A stretch of 64,000 bases of DNA from JAIVGV01 sp032229975. Lineage in GTDB: Bacteria; Acidobacteriota; Blastocatellia; Pyrinomonadales; Pyrinomonadaceae. The stretch spans positions 62,001-126,000 of the forward strand of contig JAVXVG010000056.1 of NCBI GenBank assembly GCA_032229975.1. The letters are read 5' to 3'. The notes under the pieces are model-generated. The model made no database searches. It was not told the DNA's origin and saw only the letters and a program-made list of their open reading frames with translations. Positions 22,988 to 31,110 of this stretch are shown piece by piece. Numbering within the stretch: position 1 is the first letter of the stretch; each line of letters begins with the position of its first letter. The position numbers were made by a program, and so were the translations under genes.

Positions 22988-23133
22988 GGAGTCCCGCAGG
23001 GACGTGATGTTTATAGTCACTTATATTTCTTAGAGTCCCGTCAGGGGCGACATTTGATATGTCGCTCCTAACCAGAGCTTGCCGTAGTTCTAACGCCCCG
23101 GGCCTATAAACATTTCCGCTCCTACGGAGTGAC
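22988..23133. repeat. REP/MITE-like element with inverted ATGTTTATAG ends
   Basis: Left end AGTCCCGCAGGGACGTGATG + TTTATAG and right end (read inverted) CACTCCGTAGGAGCGGAAAT + GTTTATAG share the core tCCgYAGG..CG..ATGTTTATAG. In between is AGTCCCGTCAGGGGCGACAT followed by TTGATATGTCGCTCC, another partial palindrome. No coding capacity. The rest of the gap 22935-23185 shows nothing. Confidence 0.65.
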
Positions 23134-23185
23134 AGCTTTCAAACAACTTCTAAGACATCTTTCTCTCATCATTCAATTCGCTGAA

Positions 23186-25054
23186 ATGAACCCACGCCGC
23201 ACAATCTTCGTCGCCACTTGCATCGCGTGCACGCTCGTCGCTGCTACACGGGCGCAGGTGCGCGTGCAGCCAACGCAGATAGTTGGCGCAACGACTAAAG
23301 AGCGCACTCGCTACCGGATCGATCTCGCCGTCGATTTCGACGCGCGCACGTTCGCGGGCACAGAGCGCGTGCGCTGGGTGAACCGCGACGACCGGCCCGC
23401 TTCCGCGCTCTACTTCCACCTCTACGCGAACGTGCGCAGCGCGCTGCCAACCGACGCGCCACGACCCGCGACGGCCCCCGACGTATCATCTAACGATCAA
23501 ACCACGACGGCGGCGACTGCGGCGGCGGACGATGAGCCGCGCGTCGAGATCACGCAGGTGCGCTCCGCGTCGAGCATGCCGTTACAGTTCTCTTTAGACG
23601 ACCGCTTGACGACGATGCGCGTCAACTTGCGCGACGCGGTCGCGCCCGGCGCAGCCACCGAAGTCGAGATCGTTTTCAAGGGCCGCGTTCCCGAAATCGA
23701 CGCGGACGAGACGAGCCTGCCGTCGCACGTCATACAGCAGTTGGGTGCGGCGGTGCGCGACACGCGCGAGGTGCGGCGCGCGCGCGATATCAACTTCCGT
23801 TCGCGCGGCGTGATGCTGCTCGGCGCGTGCTACCCCATGCTCGCCGCGCGCGACGGAGGCGACTGGCAGCGCGAGGCGCGCGCCACGGTCGGCGACTGGC
23901 TGTACACGGATGCGGCGGACTACGAAGTCTCTATCGACGCTCCGGCAGAGGTGGCCCTCTATACTTCGGCCATCGAGCGCGCGAAGACGGACGGCGCGGC
24001 GTTGCATGTCGAGAAGATCGAAGGAGACAAAAAGACCGAAGGCGCGGCGGTGCGTTCAGCAGTCGCGCGCACGTTCGCGGGCGAGAACCTGCGCAGCTTC
24101 GCCGTGGTCGCGGGTCGCGGCTTGCAAGCGGGAGAGCAGACGGTCGAAGGCGTGAGAGTGCGCGCGGTCTGGGCGCGCGAGCACGAACGGACGGGACGAC
24201 GCGTGCTCGAAGAGGCGACGCGCGCGGTGAAGATGTTCAGCGCGCGTTTCGGTGCGCTCCCCTTCGCGCAGGTGACGATTGCAGAGGCTCCGCTCGTCGC
24301 CGGAGTGGGCAGCGCGGAGTTCGCTGGCCTGAGTGTGATCGCGAGCGCGTTCTACGTCGATTTCGATTCGCCCGCCGTGCGTAACCTGCCGGAGATCGTG
24401 CGCGAGCAGAGAGCTTCGGTCGAGGACAGTCTGGAGTTCGCCGTCGCGCATATGTGCGCTCACCAGTGGTGGGGTGCTGTCGTAGGCAGCGATCCCGAAC
24501 GCGAGCCTGTCTTAGATGAATCACTCGCGCACTGGTCTGCGCTGCTCTACTACCGCGAGTCTTACGGCGCGGAGCGGGCCACCGCAGCAAGCGATGATCA
24601 ACTGCGCGGCGTCTATGAAATCTATCGCACGTTCGGCGGCGAAGATTTGCCCGCGTCGCGCTCCGCGCGCGAGTATCACAACTCTTTCCAGTACGCCGCA
24701 ATCGTCGCCTCGAAGGGCGCGCTCATGTTCGTCGCGCTTGAGAGACTCGTCGGCAACGAGCGCGTTTTGACGGCCCTTCGTCGCTACTACGAGGCGAACC
24801 GTCTGGAGATCGCGGAGTCGAGCGACTTGGTCGGCGCATTCATCGCCGAGACGCCGGTCGAGCAGAGACGCGCCGTGGCGCGCACCTTCGACCGTTGGCT
24901 CTCCGAGCGACACGGCGACGAAGACATCTCGCCGCCCAATCCACAACTGGCCTCCGCGCTCGGTCTAAGCGTCGAGCAGAGCATGAAAGACAACGGCAAC
25001 CGCTTCTCACGCCTCGGCAAATTCTTCTGGCGACAGATGACGCGCATCCGCTAG
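23186..25054 (+). CDS. secreted M1-peptidase-like protein with Glu-to-Met active site (probable pseudoenzyme)
   Basis: 622 aa, signal peptide at the N-terminus (IFVATCIACTLVAATRAQ). The N-terminal beta domain (RYRIDLAVDFDARTFAGTER) and catalytic-domain fold match M1 aminopeptidases. At the HExxH site the sequence is HMCAHQWWG: His422 and His426 and the third ligand Glu445 (VLDESLAHW, 18 residues later) are kept, but the catalytic Glu423 is Met. The GAMEN-like exopeptidase loop is also altered (GVGSAEFAGLSVI). It may bind zinc without cleaving peptides. The start at 23186 (MNPRRTIF) is chosen because it directly precedes the signal peptide; the frame is open 57 bp further upstream. Confidence 0.87.
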   Translation: MNPRRTIFVATCIACTLVAATRAQVRVQPTQIVGATTKERTRYRIDLAVDFDARTFAGTERVRWVNRDDRPASALYFHLYANVRSALPTDAPRPATAPDVSSNDQTTTAATAAADDEPRVEITQVRSASSMPLQFSLDDRLTTMRVNLRDAVAPGAATEVEIVFKGRVPEIDADETSLPSHVIQQLGAAVRDTREVRRARDINFRSRGVMLLGACYPMLAARDGGDWQREARATVGDWLYTDAADYEVSIDAPAEVALYTSAIERAKTDGAALHVEKIEGDKKTEGAAVRSAVARTFAGENLRSFAVVAGRGLQAGEQTVEGVRVRAVWAREHERTGRRVLEEATRAVKMFSARFGALPFAQVTIAEAPLVAGVGSAEFAGLSVIASAFYVDFDSPAVRNLPEIVREQRASVEDSLEFAVAHMCAHQWWGAVVGSDPEREPVLDESLAHWSALLYYRESYGAERATAASDDQLRGVYEIYRTFGGEDLPASRSAREYHNSFQYAAIVASKGALMFVALERLVGNERVLTALRRYYEANRLEIAESSDLVGAFIAETPVEQRRAVARTFDRWLSERHGDEDISPPNPQLASALGLSVEQSMKDNGNRFSRLGKFFWRQMTRIR

Positions 25055-25172
25055 ATGCGTCGTGTCTGATGTTATGCTAAGTCAGTCTCGTAAATCTCCA
25101 CATCAGTTTCCCAACACGTTTCCATCGCGCGCCGCATCTAAAGGTGGACGCCGGAGGAGGGCGTATCCGCCG

Positions 25173-25736
25173 ATGACTTCGACGAAAGAACTCGCGTTGA
25201 ACGGATCGAGAAAGCTCGCGCGCGGCGCGGTGCGTGCGCTTGCGACTAAACGACATGAGCCGGCGCAGGTCGAGCATAGTCTCGAACAGTTGAGCCGTTG
25301 GATGGATGGCCTTTTTCGCGTTCCTGGCACGGGTTGGCGTTTCGGCTTGGATGCCATCGTCGGGCTCGTCCCCGGCGTCGGCGACACGTTGACGACCATC
25401 GTCTCCTTCTACATCCTCGCGGCGGGCGTGCGCTACCGCGTGCCGAAAGTGACGCTGCTGCGCATGGGCGTCAACATCGCCGTCGATTACGTCGTCGGTT
25501 CGATTCCCCTCGTCGGCGATCTCTTCGACGCGGCTTGGAAGTCGAACCAGATGAACGTCGAGCTGCTTCGTCGGCGCGCGACCGTCTCCGCAGCAGAGGC
25601 GCGACACGGTCGGCTCTCCGACTGGCTCTTCGTCGCGCTCATCATGTTCTTCCTCGTCGCGTTGCTCATCGGCTCAATCGTCGTCACCTACTACGCGCTC
25701 ACTTACGCCTTCGCCGGTCTTCAACGTCTGTTCTGA
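25173..25736 (+). CDS. DUF4112 family membrane protein
   Basis: 187 aa with the DUF4112 hallmarks LDAIVGLVPGVGDTLTTIVS and GSIPLVGDLFDAAWKSNQMN, two hydrophobic hairpins and a C-terminal transmembrane helix (LFVALIMFFLVALLIGSIVV). Function unknown; presumably inner membrane. GGAGGAGG lies about 14 bases before the ATG at 25173, slightly far. It follows the M1-like gene by 118 bp and may be co-transcribed. Confidence 0.87.
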   Translation: MTSTKELALNGSRKLARGAVRALATKRHEPAQVEHSLEQLSRWMDGLFRVPGTGWRFGLDAIVGLVPGVGDTLTTIVSFYILAAGVRYRVPKVTLLRMGVNIAVDYVVGSIPLVGDLFDAAWKSNQMNVELLRRRATVSAAEARHGRLSDWLFVALIMFFLVALLIGSIVVTYYALTYAFAGLQRLF

Positions 25737-25773
25737 GTGGCGGGCGACGCGATAGACTTTAGCAGCAACGAAA

Positions 25774-25811
25774 AAGGCGACGCGCTCGCGTGAGCGCGTC
25801 GCCTTCAACTT
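25774..25811. terminator. bidirectional intrinsic terminator
   Basis: Perfect 14-bp stem AAGGCGACGCGCTC (25774-25787) / GAGCGCGTCGCCTT (25792-25805) with a GCGT loop, preceded by A-run and followed by CAACTTTT. Separates the convergent DUF4112 and thioredoxin-fold genes. Confidence 0.88.
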
Positions 25812-25841
25812 TTAGCGGCGAGTTCTCTCGCTCCGCTTCGT

Positions 25842-26321
25842 TCACGAAGCCGTCGCCTCTTCCGCCTTCGGCAGCAAACGATCAAGCGAGGCAGCGACCA
25901 TCGAGAAACCGCGCTCGCCCGCCGCGAAGCAGCGCAACTTCCCTTCCGCGTCGAACAGATAATACGCAGGCACGTAGCCCTGCTCGTTCTGGAACGCGTC
26001 GCGCAGTTTGTGTTCGTTGTCGACGGCGCACGGCTCCGTGATGTTGTACTCCGTCACGGCATCGCGCACTAACTCCGTGTCGGAATCCGCCTCGTAACGC
26101 GGCATATGAACGGCGACGACGCGCAGGCCCTGCGCCCCGCGCTCTTCGCGCCACTGCGCCACGCGCGGCAAATTCTCCTTGCAGACGCCGCAGCTCACAG
26201 ACCAGAAATGCACGAGCGTCGGGTGGCCCTCCACCTCATGCGCGGCGTGCGCGCCCGTCGCATTCATCCACTCGGTCGCGCCTTCGAGCGAAGGCATCTG
26301 TGTCCCAATTCTCATCGGCAT
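25842..26321 (-). CDS. TlpA/ResA-like thioredoxin-fold protein
   Basis: 159-aa redoxin with active site Cys44-Gly-Val-Cys47 in FWSVSCGVCKENLP, a conserved cis-Pro region (YVPAYYLFDAEGKL) and no signal peptide, so cytosolic. It could reduce the peroxiredoxin encoded just upstream in the same PerR-headed unit. GAGGTG precedes the ATG. The PRYEADSDTELVRDAVTEYN stretch is typical of AhpC/TSA-like thiol-disulfide proteins. Partner assignment is inference. Confidence 0.9.
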   Translation of the reverse strand: MPMRIGTQMPSLEGATEWMNATGAHAAHEVEGHPTLVHFWSVSCGVCKENLPRVAQWREERGAQGLRVVAVHMPRYEADSDTELVRDAVTEYNITEPCAVDNEHKLRDAFQNEQGYVPAYYLFDAEGKLRCFAAGERGFSMVAASLDRLLPKAEEATAS

Positions 26322-26337
26322 GACAACACCTCACAAA

Positions 26338-26396
26338 GCACTCAGCAGTCAGCAAGACAGCCCATCTCGTTTGGCTGACTGCTGACTGCTGAGCGC
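26338..26396. repeat. stuttering inverted repeat, CAGCAGTCAGC word set
   Basis: Left arm 26338-26362 (GCACTCAGCAGTCAGCAAGA, CAGCC) pairs with right arm 26373-26396 (GGCTGACTGCTGACTGCTGA, GCGC) with about two mismatches around a 10-nt loop. Lies between the peroxiredoxin and thioredoxin-fold genes inside an apparent operon. Confidence 0.85.
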
Positions 26397-26406
26397 TGAT
26401 TGCTAC

Positions 26407-26970
26407 TTACGCATTGAGCGTCGCCTGACCCGGTCGCCATTCGGCAGCGCAGAGTCCGCCGGTTTGCAGGGCCTGTATGACGCGCAGAGTCTCTTCCGCC
26501 GAGCGACCGACGTTCAAGTCGTGTACGACCTTGTAGCGCAGGACGCCTTCCGGATCGATGACGAAGAGACCGCGCAACGCGATGCCCTTGTCCTCGATCA
26601 AGACTCCATACTTGCGCGAGACCTCCTTTGTGATGTCCGCGCCGAGCGGATACTTCAGGCCCTCGACGCCGTTCTTATCCTTCGGCGTCTTGATCCACGC
26701 GCGATGCGAATGGACGGAATCGGTCGAGACGCCGATCACTTCCGCGCCGATGCCGAGGAAGTCGTCGTAGCGATCGCTGAAGGTTGTCAACTCCGTCGGG
26801 CAGACGAAGGTGAAGTCGAGCGGGTAGAAGAGCAGCACGAGCCACTTGCCCTTGTAGTCCGCGAGCTTCACGTTCTGATCGAGCTTCTCCAAGTTCTTGG
26901 TCGAAGCCATGTCGAAATCGGGCGCGGGTTTTCCCACCTGCGCTGTCTCTTGCATCGTCTCAATTGCCAT
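26407..26970 (-). CDS. 2-Cys peroxiredoxin (AhpC/Prx1 type)
   Basis: Reduces hydrogen peroxide and alkyl hydroperoxides. 187 aa. Peroxidatic Cys57 in DFTFVCPTE and resolving Cys174 in TGGLCAAEWRPG are both present, along with the GVSTDSVHSHRAW block. The start at 26970 has GGAG upstream; an ATG five codons earlier would overlap that site. It sits between perR and a thioredoxin-fold gene. No AhpF-type reductase is nearby. Expression is expected to be induced by peroxide through PerR. Confidence 0.95.
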   Translation of the reverse strand: MAIETMQETAQVGKPAPDFDMASTKNLEKLDQNVKLADYKGKWLVLLFYPLDFTFVCPTELTTFSDRYDDFLGIGAEVIGVSTDSVHSHRAWIKTPKDKNGVEGLKYPLGADITKEVSRKYGVLIEDKGIALRGLFVIDPEGVLRYKVVHDLNVGRSAEETLRVIQALQTGGLCAAEWRPGQATLNA

Positions 26971-27092
26971 CTCTATCTCCTCCATGCATGGTTGATGATT
27001 TCTTCAAGCGCGCCGCGCGTCTTGGTGATCTCGTCGTCGTCGCCGCGCCGAAATGTCTGAATCGTTCGGACAAAAGTTTTCGACGCAAGGCA

Positions 27093-27506
27093 TCACGTCT
27101 TGCAGTCGGGGCACAGCCCGTAGAGCGTCAGGTGTATGGACTGCGGCTTGAAGCGCGAGCGACGCGCGGCAAGTCGCATGAGCGCGGCGGTCTCCGCCAG
27201 ATCGAAGTCGAGCAACTTGCCGCAAGCGGTGCAGACGGCATGATCATGCCGCGAGGTCTCGCGGTCGTAGCGACTCGCGGCGTTGCCGAAGGTGATCTCG
27301 CGAATCAGTCCCGCGTCCTTCAGATAGCGCAACGAGTTATAGACGGTAGCGAAGCTGATCGAAGACTGACGCCCCCGCGCGACAGCGAAAATCTCCGCCG
27401 CCGTCAGGTGGCCCTCGCTCGCCTGCACCACGTCGAGGACGACCCGTCGCTGCTTCGTCAGCGAACGCGCCCCGTCGCCGCCCCGTGTCTCCGTGTTTGA
27501 ACTCAT
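27093..27506 (-). CDS. perR: PerR/Fur family peroxide-sensing repressor
   Basis: 137-aa winged-helix metalloregulator. The DNA-binding domain (LTAAEIFAVARGRQSSISFA, TVYNSLRYLKDAGLI) is followed by the dimerisation and metal-binding domain with RYDRETSRHDHAVCTACG and the second Cys pair LCPDCKT, forming the structural zinc site C-x2-C ... C-x2-C. Assignment to PerR rather than Fur rests on the adjacent peroxiredoxin and on an excellent Per box in its own promoter, which implies autoregulation. Confidence 0.92.
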   Translation of the reverse strand: MSSNTETRGGDGARSLTKQRRVVLDVVQASEGHLTAAEIFAVARGRQSSISFATVYNSLRYLKDAGLIREITFGNAASRYDRETSRHDHAVCTACGKLLDFDLAETAALMRLAARRSRFKPQSIHLTLYGLCPDCKT

Positions 27507-27521
27507 GGTTGTTTAAGCTGG

Positions 27522-27540
27522 ATTTAGAATAATTCTAAAT
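27522..27540. promoter_or_regulatory. Per box (PerR operator)
   Basis: A 19-bp perfect palindrome, ATTTAGAATAATTCTAAAT, whose core TTAGAATAATTCTAA (27524-27538) follows the 7-1-7 Per-box pattern TTATAATNATTATAA. It covers the -10 of the perR promoter and ends about 16 bp before the perR start codon. Confidence 0.85.
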
Positions 27541-27554
27541 CGAAGAATTGTCAA
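27526..27554 (-). promoter_or_regulatory. perR operon promoter
   Basis: On the minus strand a perfect -35 TTGACA (27554-27549) is followed after 17 bp by TATTCT (27531-27526). The -10 lies inside the Per box, so a bound repressor would block RNA polymerase. Confidence 0.8.
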
Positions 27555-27596
27555 GCGCAAGATAGTTGGTAGAGACGGATCATTCCGGCTACTGAT

Positions 27597-28667
27597 TCAA
27601 AGCGTCGGGTGCTGCTCGACGAAGCCGATGAGTGCGCCCACATAAGATGAGAAGGGCGGGCAAGCGATGCCATGCGGCGCGAGCAGTTCCTGCGCGCGCG
27701 CGGTGTCGTAGGTCTGTCGCAGGAAGAAGTAGGGCGCGCCGACGCGGGGCAGCCCCGTGAGTTTTTCGGAGACTTTAAAGGCGAGCGACTTTTGCACGAG
27801 CGCGGGCGGCACAGTCAAGAGCGAGCCGCGACGCGCGAGCGATTGCGCGATGGTCTCGAACAACTCGTGCGTGGTGAGAGGCTGCGGGTCTGCTATTTGG
27901 ACGGTCGCACCCACCGCACGCTCGTCTCGCGCGAGGGCCGCCATCGCCTCGACGACGAAATCGATGGGCACGACATTCAGACGCACGTCGCGGTTGCCGA
28001 TGTTGGCGAGCGAGAGGAGGCGTGGCTGCATGAGCAGGTACTTGATCAGGTAATAGACGCCGTCGTACTTCGCCGTCTCGCCCGTCAGCGAATCGCCGCA
28101 GACAACCGACGGGCGGAGGATCGTGATAGGCAATTCACTCTTCAGATCATCGACCTCGATCTCAGCGAGATACTTCGTCTCCTCGTAGTGATTGCGAAAG
28201 CCCGCGTCGTGGCGCAACTCGTTCTCGCCGATGACGCCTTCACGCCGACCGGCCACATAGCACGTCGAGACGTAATTGTAGCGACGCAGATTCTTCACTC
28301 CGCGCGCGAACGCGTTGACGTTGCGCGTGCCTTCGACGTTGACGCGGTGCGCGAGATCGCGCTCGACGCCGAGATCGTAGATCGCCGCGAGATGAAAGAT
28401 CGCCGCCGTCTCATCCACAGCCGCGTCGTAGTCTGCGACGGACATTCCGAGTCGATCTTTCGTGATGTCACCTTCGACGATGCGGAAACGATCCGCACCC
28501 GCGTCGATCTCCGCAGAGAGTCGTGCGATCTCTGCGTGCGCGCGTTCGACGAACGCGGGTTGCACGAGCAGTATGAACCGGCCGCCGTCACCCGCGAGCC
28601 GCGCGATGAGCCGACCGGCGATGAAGCCGGGGAAGCCCGTGAGAAAGATCGTTTCGCTTGATGTCAT
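27597..28667 (-). CDS. extended SDR family NAD(P)-dependent oxidoreductase
   Basis: 356 aa. The Rossmann nucleotide motif is TGFPGFIAGRLIARL at the N-terminus; the catalytic Tyr and Lys are in NHYEETKYLAE. The pattern (FHLAAIYDLGV, VNVEGTRNVNAFARG, STCYVAGRREG, ILRPSVVCGDSLTG) is that of the NAD-binding-4/male-sterility group, which includes fatty acyl and thioester reductases, so an acyl or sterol-like substrate is possible. Start at 28667 is preferred; the longer frame would overlap pepA. It follows pepA by 17 bp on the same strand. Confidence 0.88.
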   Translation of the reverse strand: MTSSETIFLTGFPGFIAGRLIARLAGDGGRFILLVQPAFVERAHAEIARLSAEIDAGADRFRIVEGDITKDRLGMSVADYDAAVDETAAIFHLAAIYDLGVERDLAHRVNVEGTRNVNAFARGVKNLRRYNYVSTCYVAGRREGVIGENELRHDAGFRNHYEETKYLAEIEVDDLKSELPITILRPSVVCGDSLTGETAKYDGVYYLIKYLLMQPRLLSLANIGNRDVRLNVVPIDFVVEAMAALARDERAVGATVQIADPQPLTTHELFETIAQSLARRGSLLTVPPALVQKSLAFKVSEKLTGLPRVGAPYFFLRQTYDTARAQELLAPHGIACPPFSSYVGALIGFVEQHPTL

Positions 28668-28684
28668 CGAAGTTTGCAGCGAGG

Positions 28685-30298
28685 CTATCGAGCACCGTGC
28701 TCCGAGCCGCATACTAGCTCGACGAGTGTGCGAACGCCTGTGCCGGTCGCCCCCGCAGGCGAGTAAGTGGTCGGCTCTTCGAGCCAAGCGGTGGCCGCGA
28801 TGTCGAGATGAACCCACGGAGTCGGCGCGGCAAACTTGCTGAGTAACAACGCCGCGCCGGTCGCATCGGGGCGGCCACCGTAGTTCTTGAAGTCTGCGAT
28901 GTCGCTCTCGATCTTCTTCTCGTAATCGTCCGAGACGGGCATCCGCCAGACGGGCTCGCCCGCGCGCTCCGATGCGCGCGTAACTTGCGCCGCCCATGCG
29001 TCGTCGTTGCTGAAAAGTCCGGTGCGATGATCGCCGAGTGCGACGATGATCGAGCCGGTGAGCGTCGCGAGATCGACGATGCGTGTCGCGCCGAGACTCT
29101 TCGCGTAGGTGATGCCGTCAACCAAGACGAGGCGGCCCTCGGCGTCGGTGTCAACGACCTCGATGGTGTAGCCCGCGAGCGTGCGGACGACATCGCCGGG
29201 TTTGATGGACTTGCCCGAAGGCATATTCTCTGCGGTCGGCACGATGGCGACGATGCGTCGTCGCGGCTTGAGTTGCGCGATAGCGCGCAACGCGCCAAGC
29301 GCGGCGGCCCCGCCAGCCATGTCCGCCTTCATCTCTTCCATGTTCTTCGCGGGCTTGATCGAGATGCCACCCGTGTCGAACGTAATGCCCTTGCCGACGA
29401 ACGCGAACAACTCGTCGCCGACACTCGCGTTGCCGTTTGCGTCAGAGTTGACGCGCGCAGCTTCCGCTTCCTCGCTCAACTCTTCCGGCTCGTAGCGCAC
29501 GACGATCAATGCGGGCGGCTCGTCCGAGCCCTGACCGACGCCCCACAAGCCGCCCATGCCCCGCGCGCGAATCTCTTCCGCGCCGAGCGTCTCGACGACG
29601 AGACCGAACTCGGCGGCCATCTCCGCGGCGCGGCGCGCGAACTCGCGCGGCGGCAGACTCGCGCCCGGCTCGTCTGCAAGCGAGCGAGCCCAGTTGATTG
29701 ATTCGCCGACAATACGACCGCGCCCGATCTCCTCGTTCATGCGCGCACGCACGCTCTCGTCTTGCACGTCCGAGATGATGACGAACTCGACGAGCGTGCT
29801 TCCGTCTTCACCATCAACGACGCTCTGGTAAAAATCGTTCGCATAAGAGCCGAGGTGCGCGCCTTCGGCTGCGGCGCGTGCGATCCGCGCAGGGTCTTCG
29901 CACGCGGGCAGGATGAATGCGACGCCACGGGCCTTTGCCTCATTCGCTCGACGCACGGCTGCGGCTGCTGCGCGTCGCACGCCGCGCGTGTCGTCGCGCT
30001 CATGCGCGTTACGCTCGCCCTCGCGCTGGCCCATGCCGAGGAGGAGCAGGCGTTGCGCGCCGTCTTGCGTGGACGTGTGCAGAAGTAGCGATTCATCTTC
30101 GTCGCCTTTGAACTCTCCCGCAGAGAGGATCGCGCGCACGGCTTCGAGCAACGGGCCCTTCGCACTGCAAAGCTCCGCGTCGCGCGCGTGCGCGCCGAAG
30201 ACGCAGAGCGCCGTGATGTCGCGCGCGTCGGACTTAGCAGGCGCGTGGGCTAAAGTGATGTTCAGCTTTTGCGGATTTCTATTGCGTGTCGGAGGCAT
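28685..30298 (-). CDS. pepA: leucyl aminopeptidase (M17)
   Basis: Cytosolic hexameric zinc or manganese aminopeptidase, 537 aa. The C-terminal catalytic domain contains FVGKGITFDTGGISIKPAKN and the signature VVDTDAEGRLVLVDGITYAK, with metal ligands Asp, Asp and Glu intact. The N-terminal domain is diverse as usual. The ATG at 30298 is taken; a GTG ten codons upstream (30328) is possible. It is followed by the SDR gene and preceded by a thioesterase gene on the same strand. Confidence 0.95.
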   Translation of the reverse strand: MPPTRNRNPQKLNITLAHAPAKSDARDITALCVFGAHARDAELCSAKGPLLEAVRAILSAGEFKGDEDESLLLHTSTQDGAQRLLLLGMGQREGERNAHERDDTRGVRRAAAAAVRRANEAKARGVAFILPACEDPARIARAAAEGAHLGSYANDFYQSVVDGEDGSTLVEFVIISDVQDESVRARMNEEIGRGRIVGESINWARSLADEPGASLPPREFARRAAEMAAEFGLVVETLGAEEIRARGMGGLWGVGQGSDEPPALIVVRYEPEELSEEAEAARVNSDANGNASVGDELFAFVGKGITFDTGGISIKPAKNMEEMKADMAGGAAALGALRAIAQLKPRRRIVAIVPTAENMPSGKSIKPGDVVRTLAGYTIEVVDTDAEGRLVLVDGITYAKSLGATRIVDLATLTGSIIVALGDHRTGLFSNDDAWAAQVTRASERAGEPVWRMPVSDDYEKKIESDIADFKNYGGRPDATGAALLLSKFAAPTPWVHLDIAATAWLEEPTTYSPAGATGTGVRTLVELVCGSEHGAR

Positions 30299-30343
30299 CG
30301 GCTCAATCGTCTCTGAAGTTCCCGGCACACATGCGGATGTGCA

Positions 30344-30769
30344 TCAAGATGTCTGGTGCTGCTCGATGGCGGAGGTGTCGCCGCGCAGCGCATCGCGGTT
30401 GATCTTCATCTTCCGCCGGTTGGCATCGACGGCGACGTAGATGACTTCCGCCTCCGTCACTTTGATGCGCTCCGATGTGCCGCCGTAGCGTTCGGCTTCG
30501 ACGACGACGCGGACGGTGATCGAGGTCGTCCCGAGGCGCGTCGTCGTCGCGTAGAAACTCACCAAGTCGCCGACGAAGACCGGCTCGTGGAAGACCACCT
30601 CGCGCATGGCGACGGTGACGAAACGCTCAACGCCGGTGCGCCTGTGCGCTTCGACCGCGCCCGCGATGTCGATGTAACTGAGGATGACGCCGCCGAAGAT
30701 CGTGCCCTGCGGGTTGGTATCGCGCGGGAGCAGCGTCAGACGGATCGCAGGGTCGCGGTAAGTGTTCAT
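30344..30769 (-). CDS. acyl-CoA thioesterase (hotdog fold, YciA-like)
   Basis: 141-aa single-domain hotdog protein. Hallmarks are the N-terminal PRDTNPQGTIFGGVILSYID segment with the catalytic Asp, AGAVEAHRRTG and the MREVVFHEPVFVGDLVSFYA strand. It should hydrolyse acyl-CoAs in the cytosol. It lies just upstream of pepA on the same strand. No strong ribosome site is seen before the ATG. Confidence 0.9.
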   Translation of the reverse strand: MNTYRDPAIRLTLLPRDTNPQGTIFGGVILSYIDIAGAVEAHRRTGVERFVTVAMREVVFHEPVFVGDLVSFYATTTRLGTTSITVRVVVEAERYGGTSERIKVTEAEVIYVAVDANRRKMKINRDALRGDTSAIEQHQTS

Positions 30770-31110
30770 GCGAGATGAGAGGATGCGTGCGCGCGGCTCG
30801 GGCTGTCAAGCGATGGCGATATAGGCATTCAGGATCGTTGACCGCAAACGACGAATGCGCGTTGCTTTTCCTCGCCGTGTCAGCCAACTCCGCTCGCTCA
30901 GAGGTCATCAAAATGCTTGCCGCACAGACAGAAAAAGCGGGTGGCGGTTGGCCGTCATGCTTGCAGCTTCCATCGTAAATGTTTTCTGAATCTCAGTTGT
31001 GCGTAAAGTGTCCGGTCGCCGCTAGTTTTACTGCGTCGCTTCGTGGGTCGAGGCGGCGTTATAATCGTGAGAACGATAGATCGTCTTTGATTCGTTTGAA
31101 GAAAGTCCTG
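30770..31110. other. 341-bp intergenic region with a plus-strand -10
   Basis: No gene found. A perfect TATAAT at 31060-31065 lies 46 bp before the M1-TPR start; the -35 position reads CGCTTC, so the promoter is incomplete by consensus. The other half must hold the promoter for the minus-strand thioesterase gene; nothing clear is visible. Confidence 0.45.

Noticed and set aside
22988..23133. Insertion sequence
   Set aside because: Too short and no transposase frame; at most a non-autonomous repeat.
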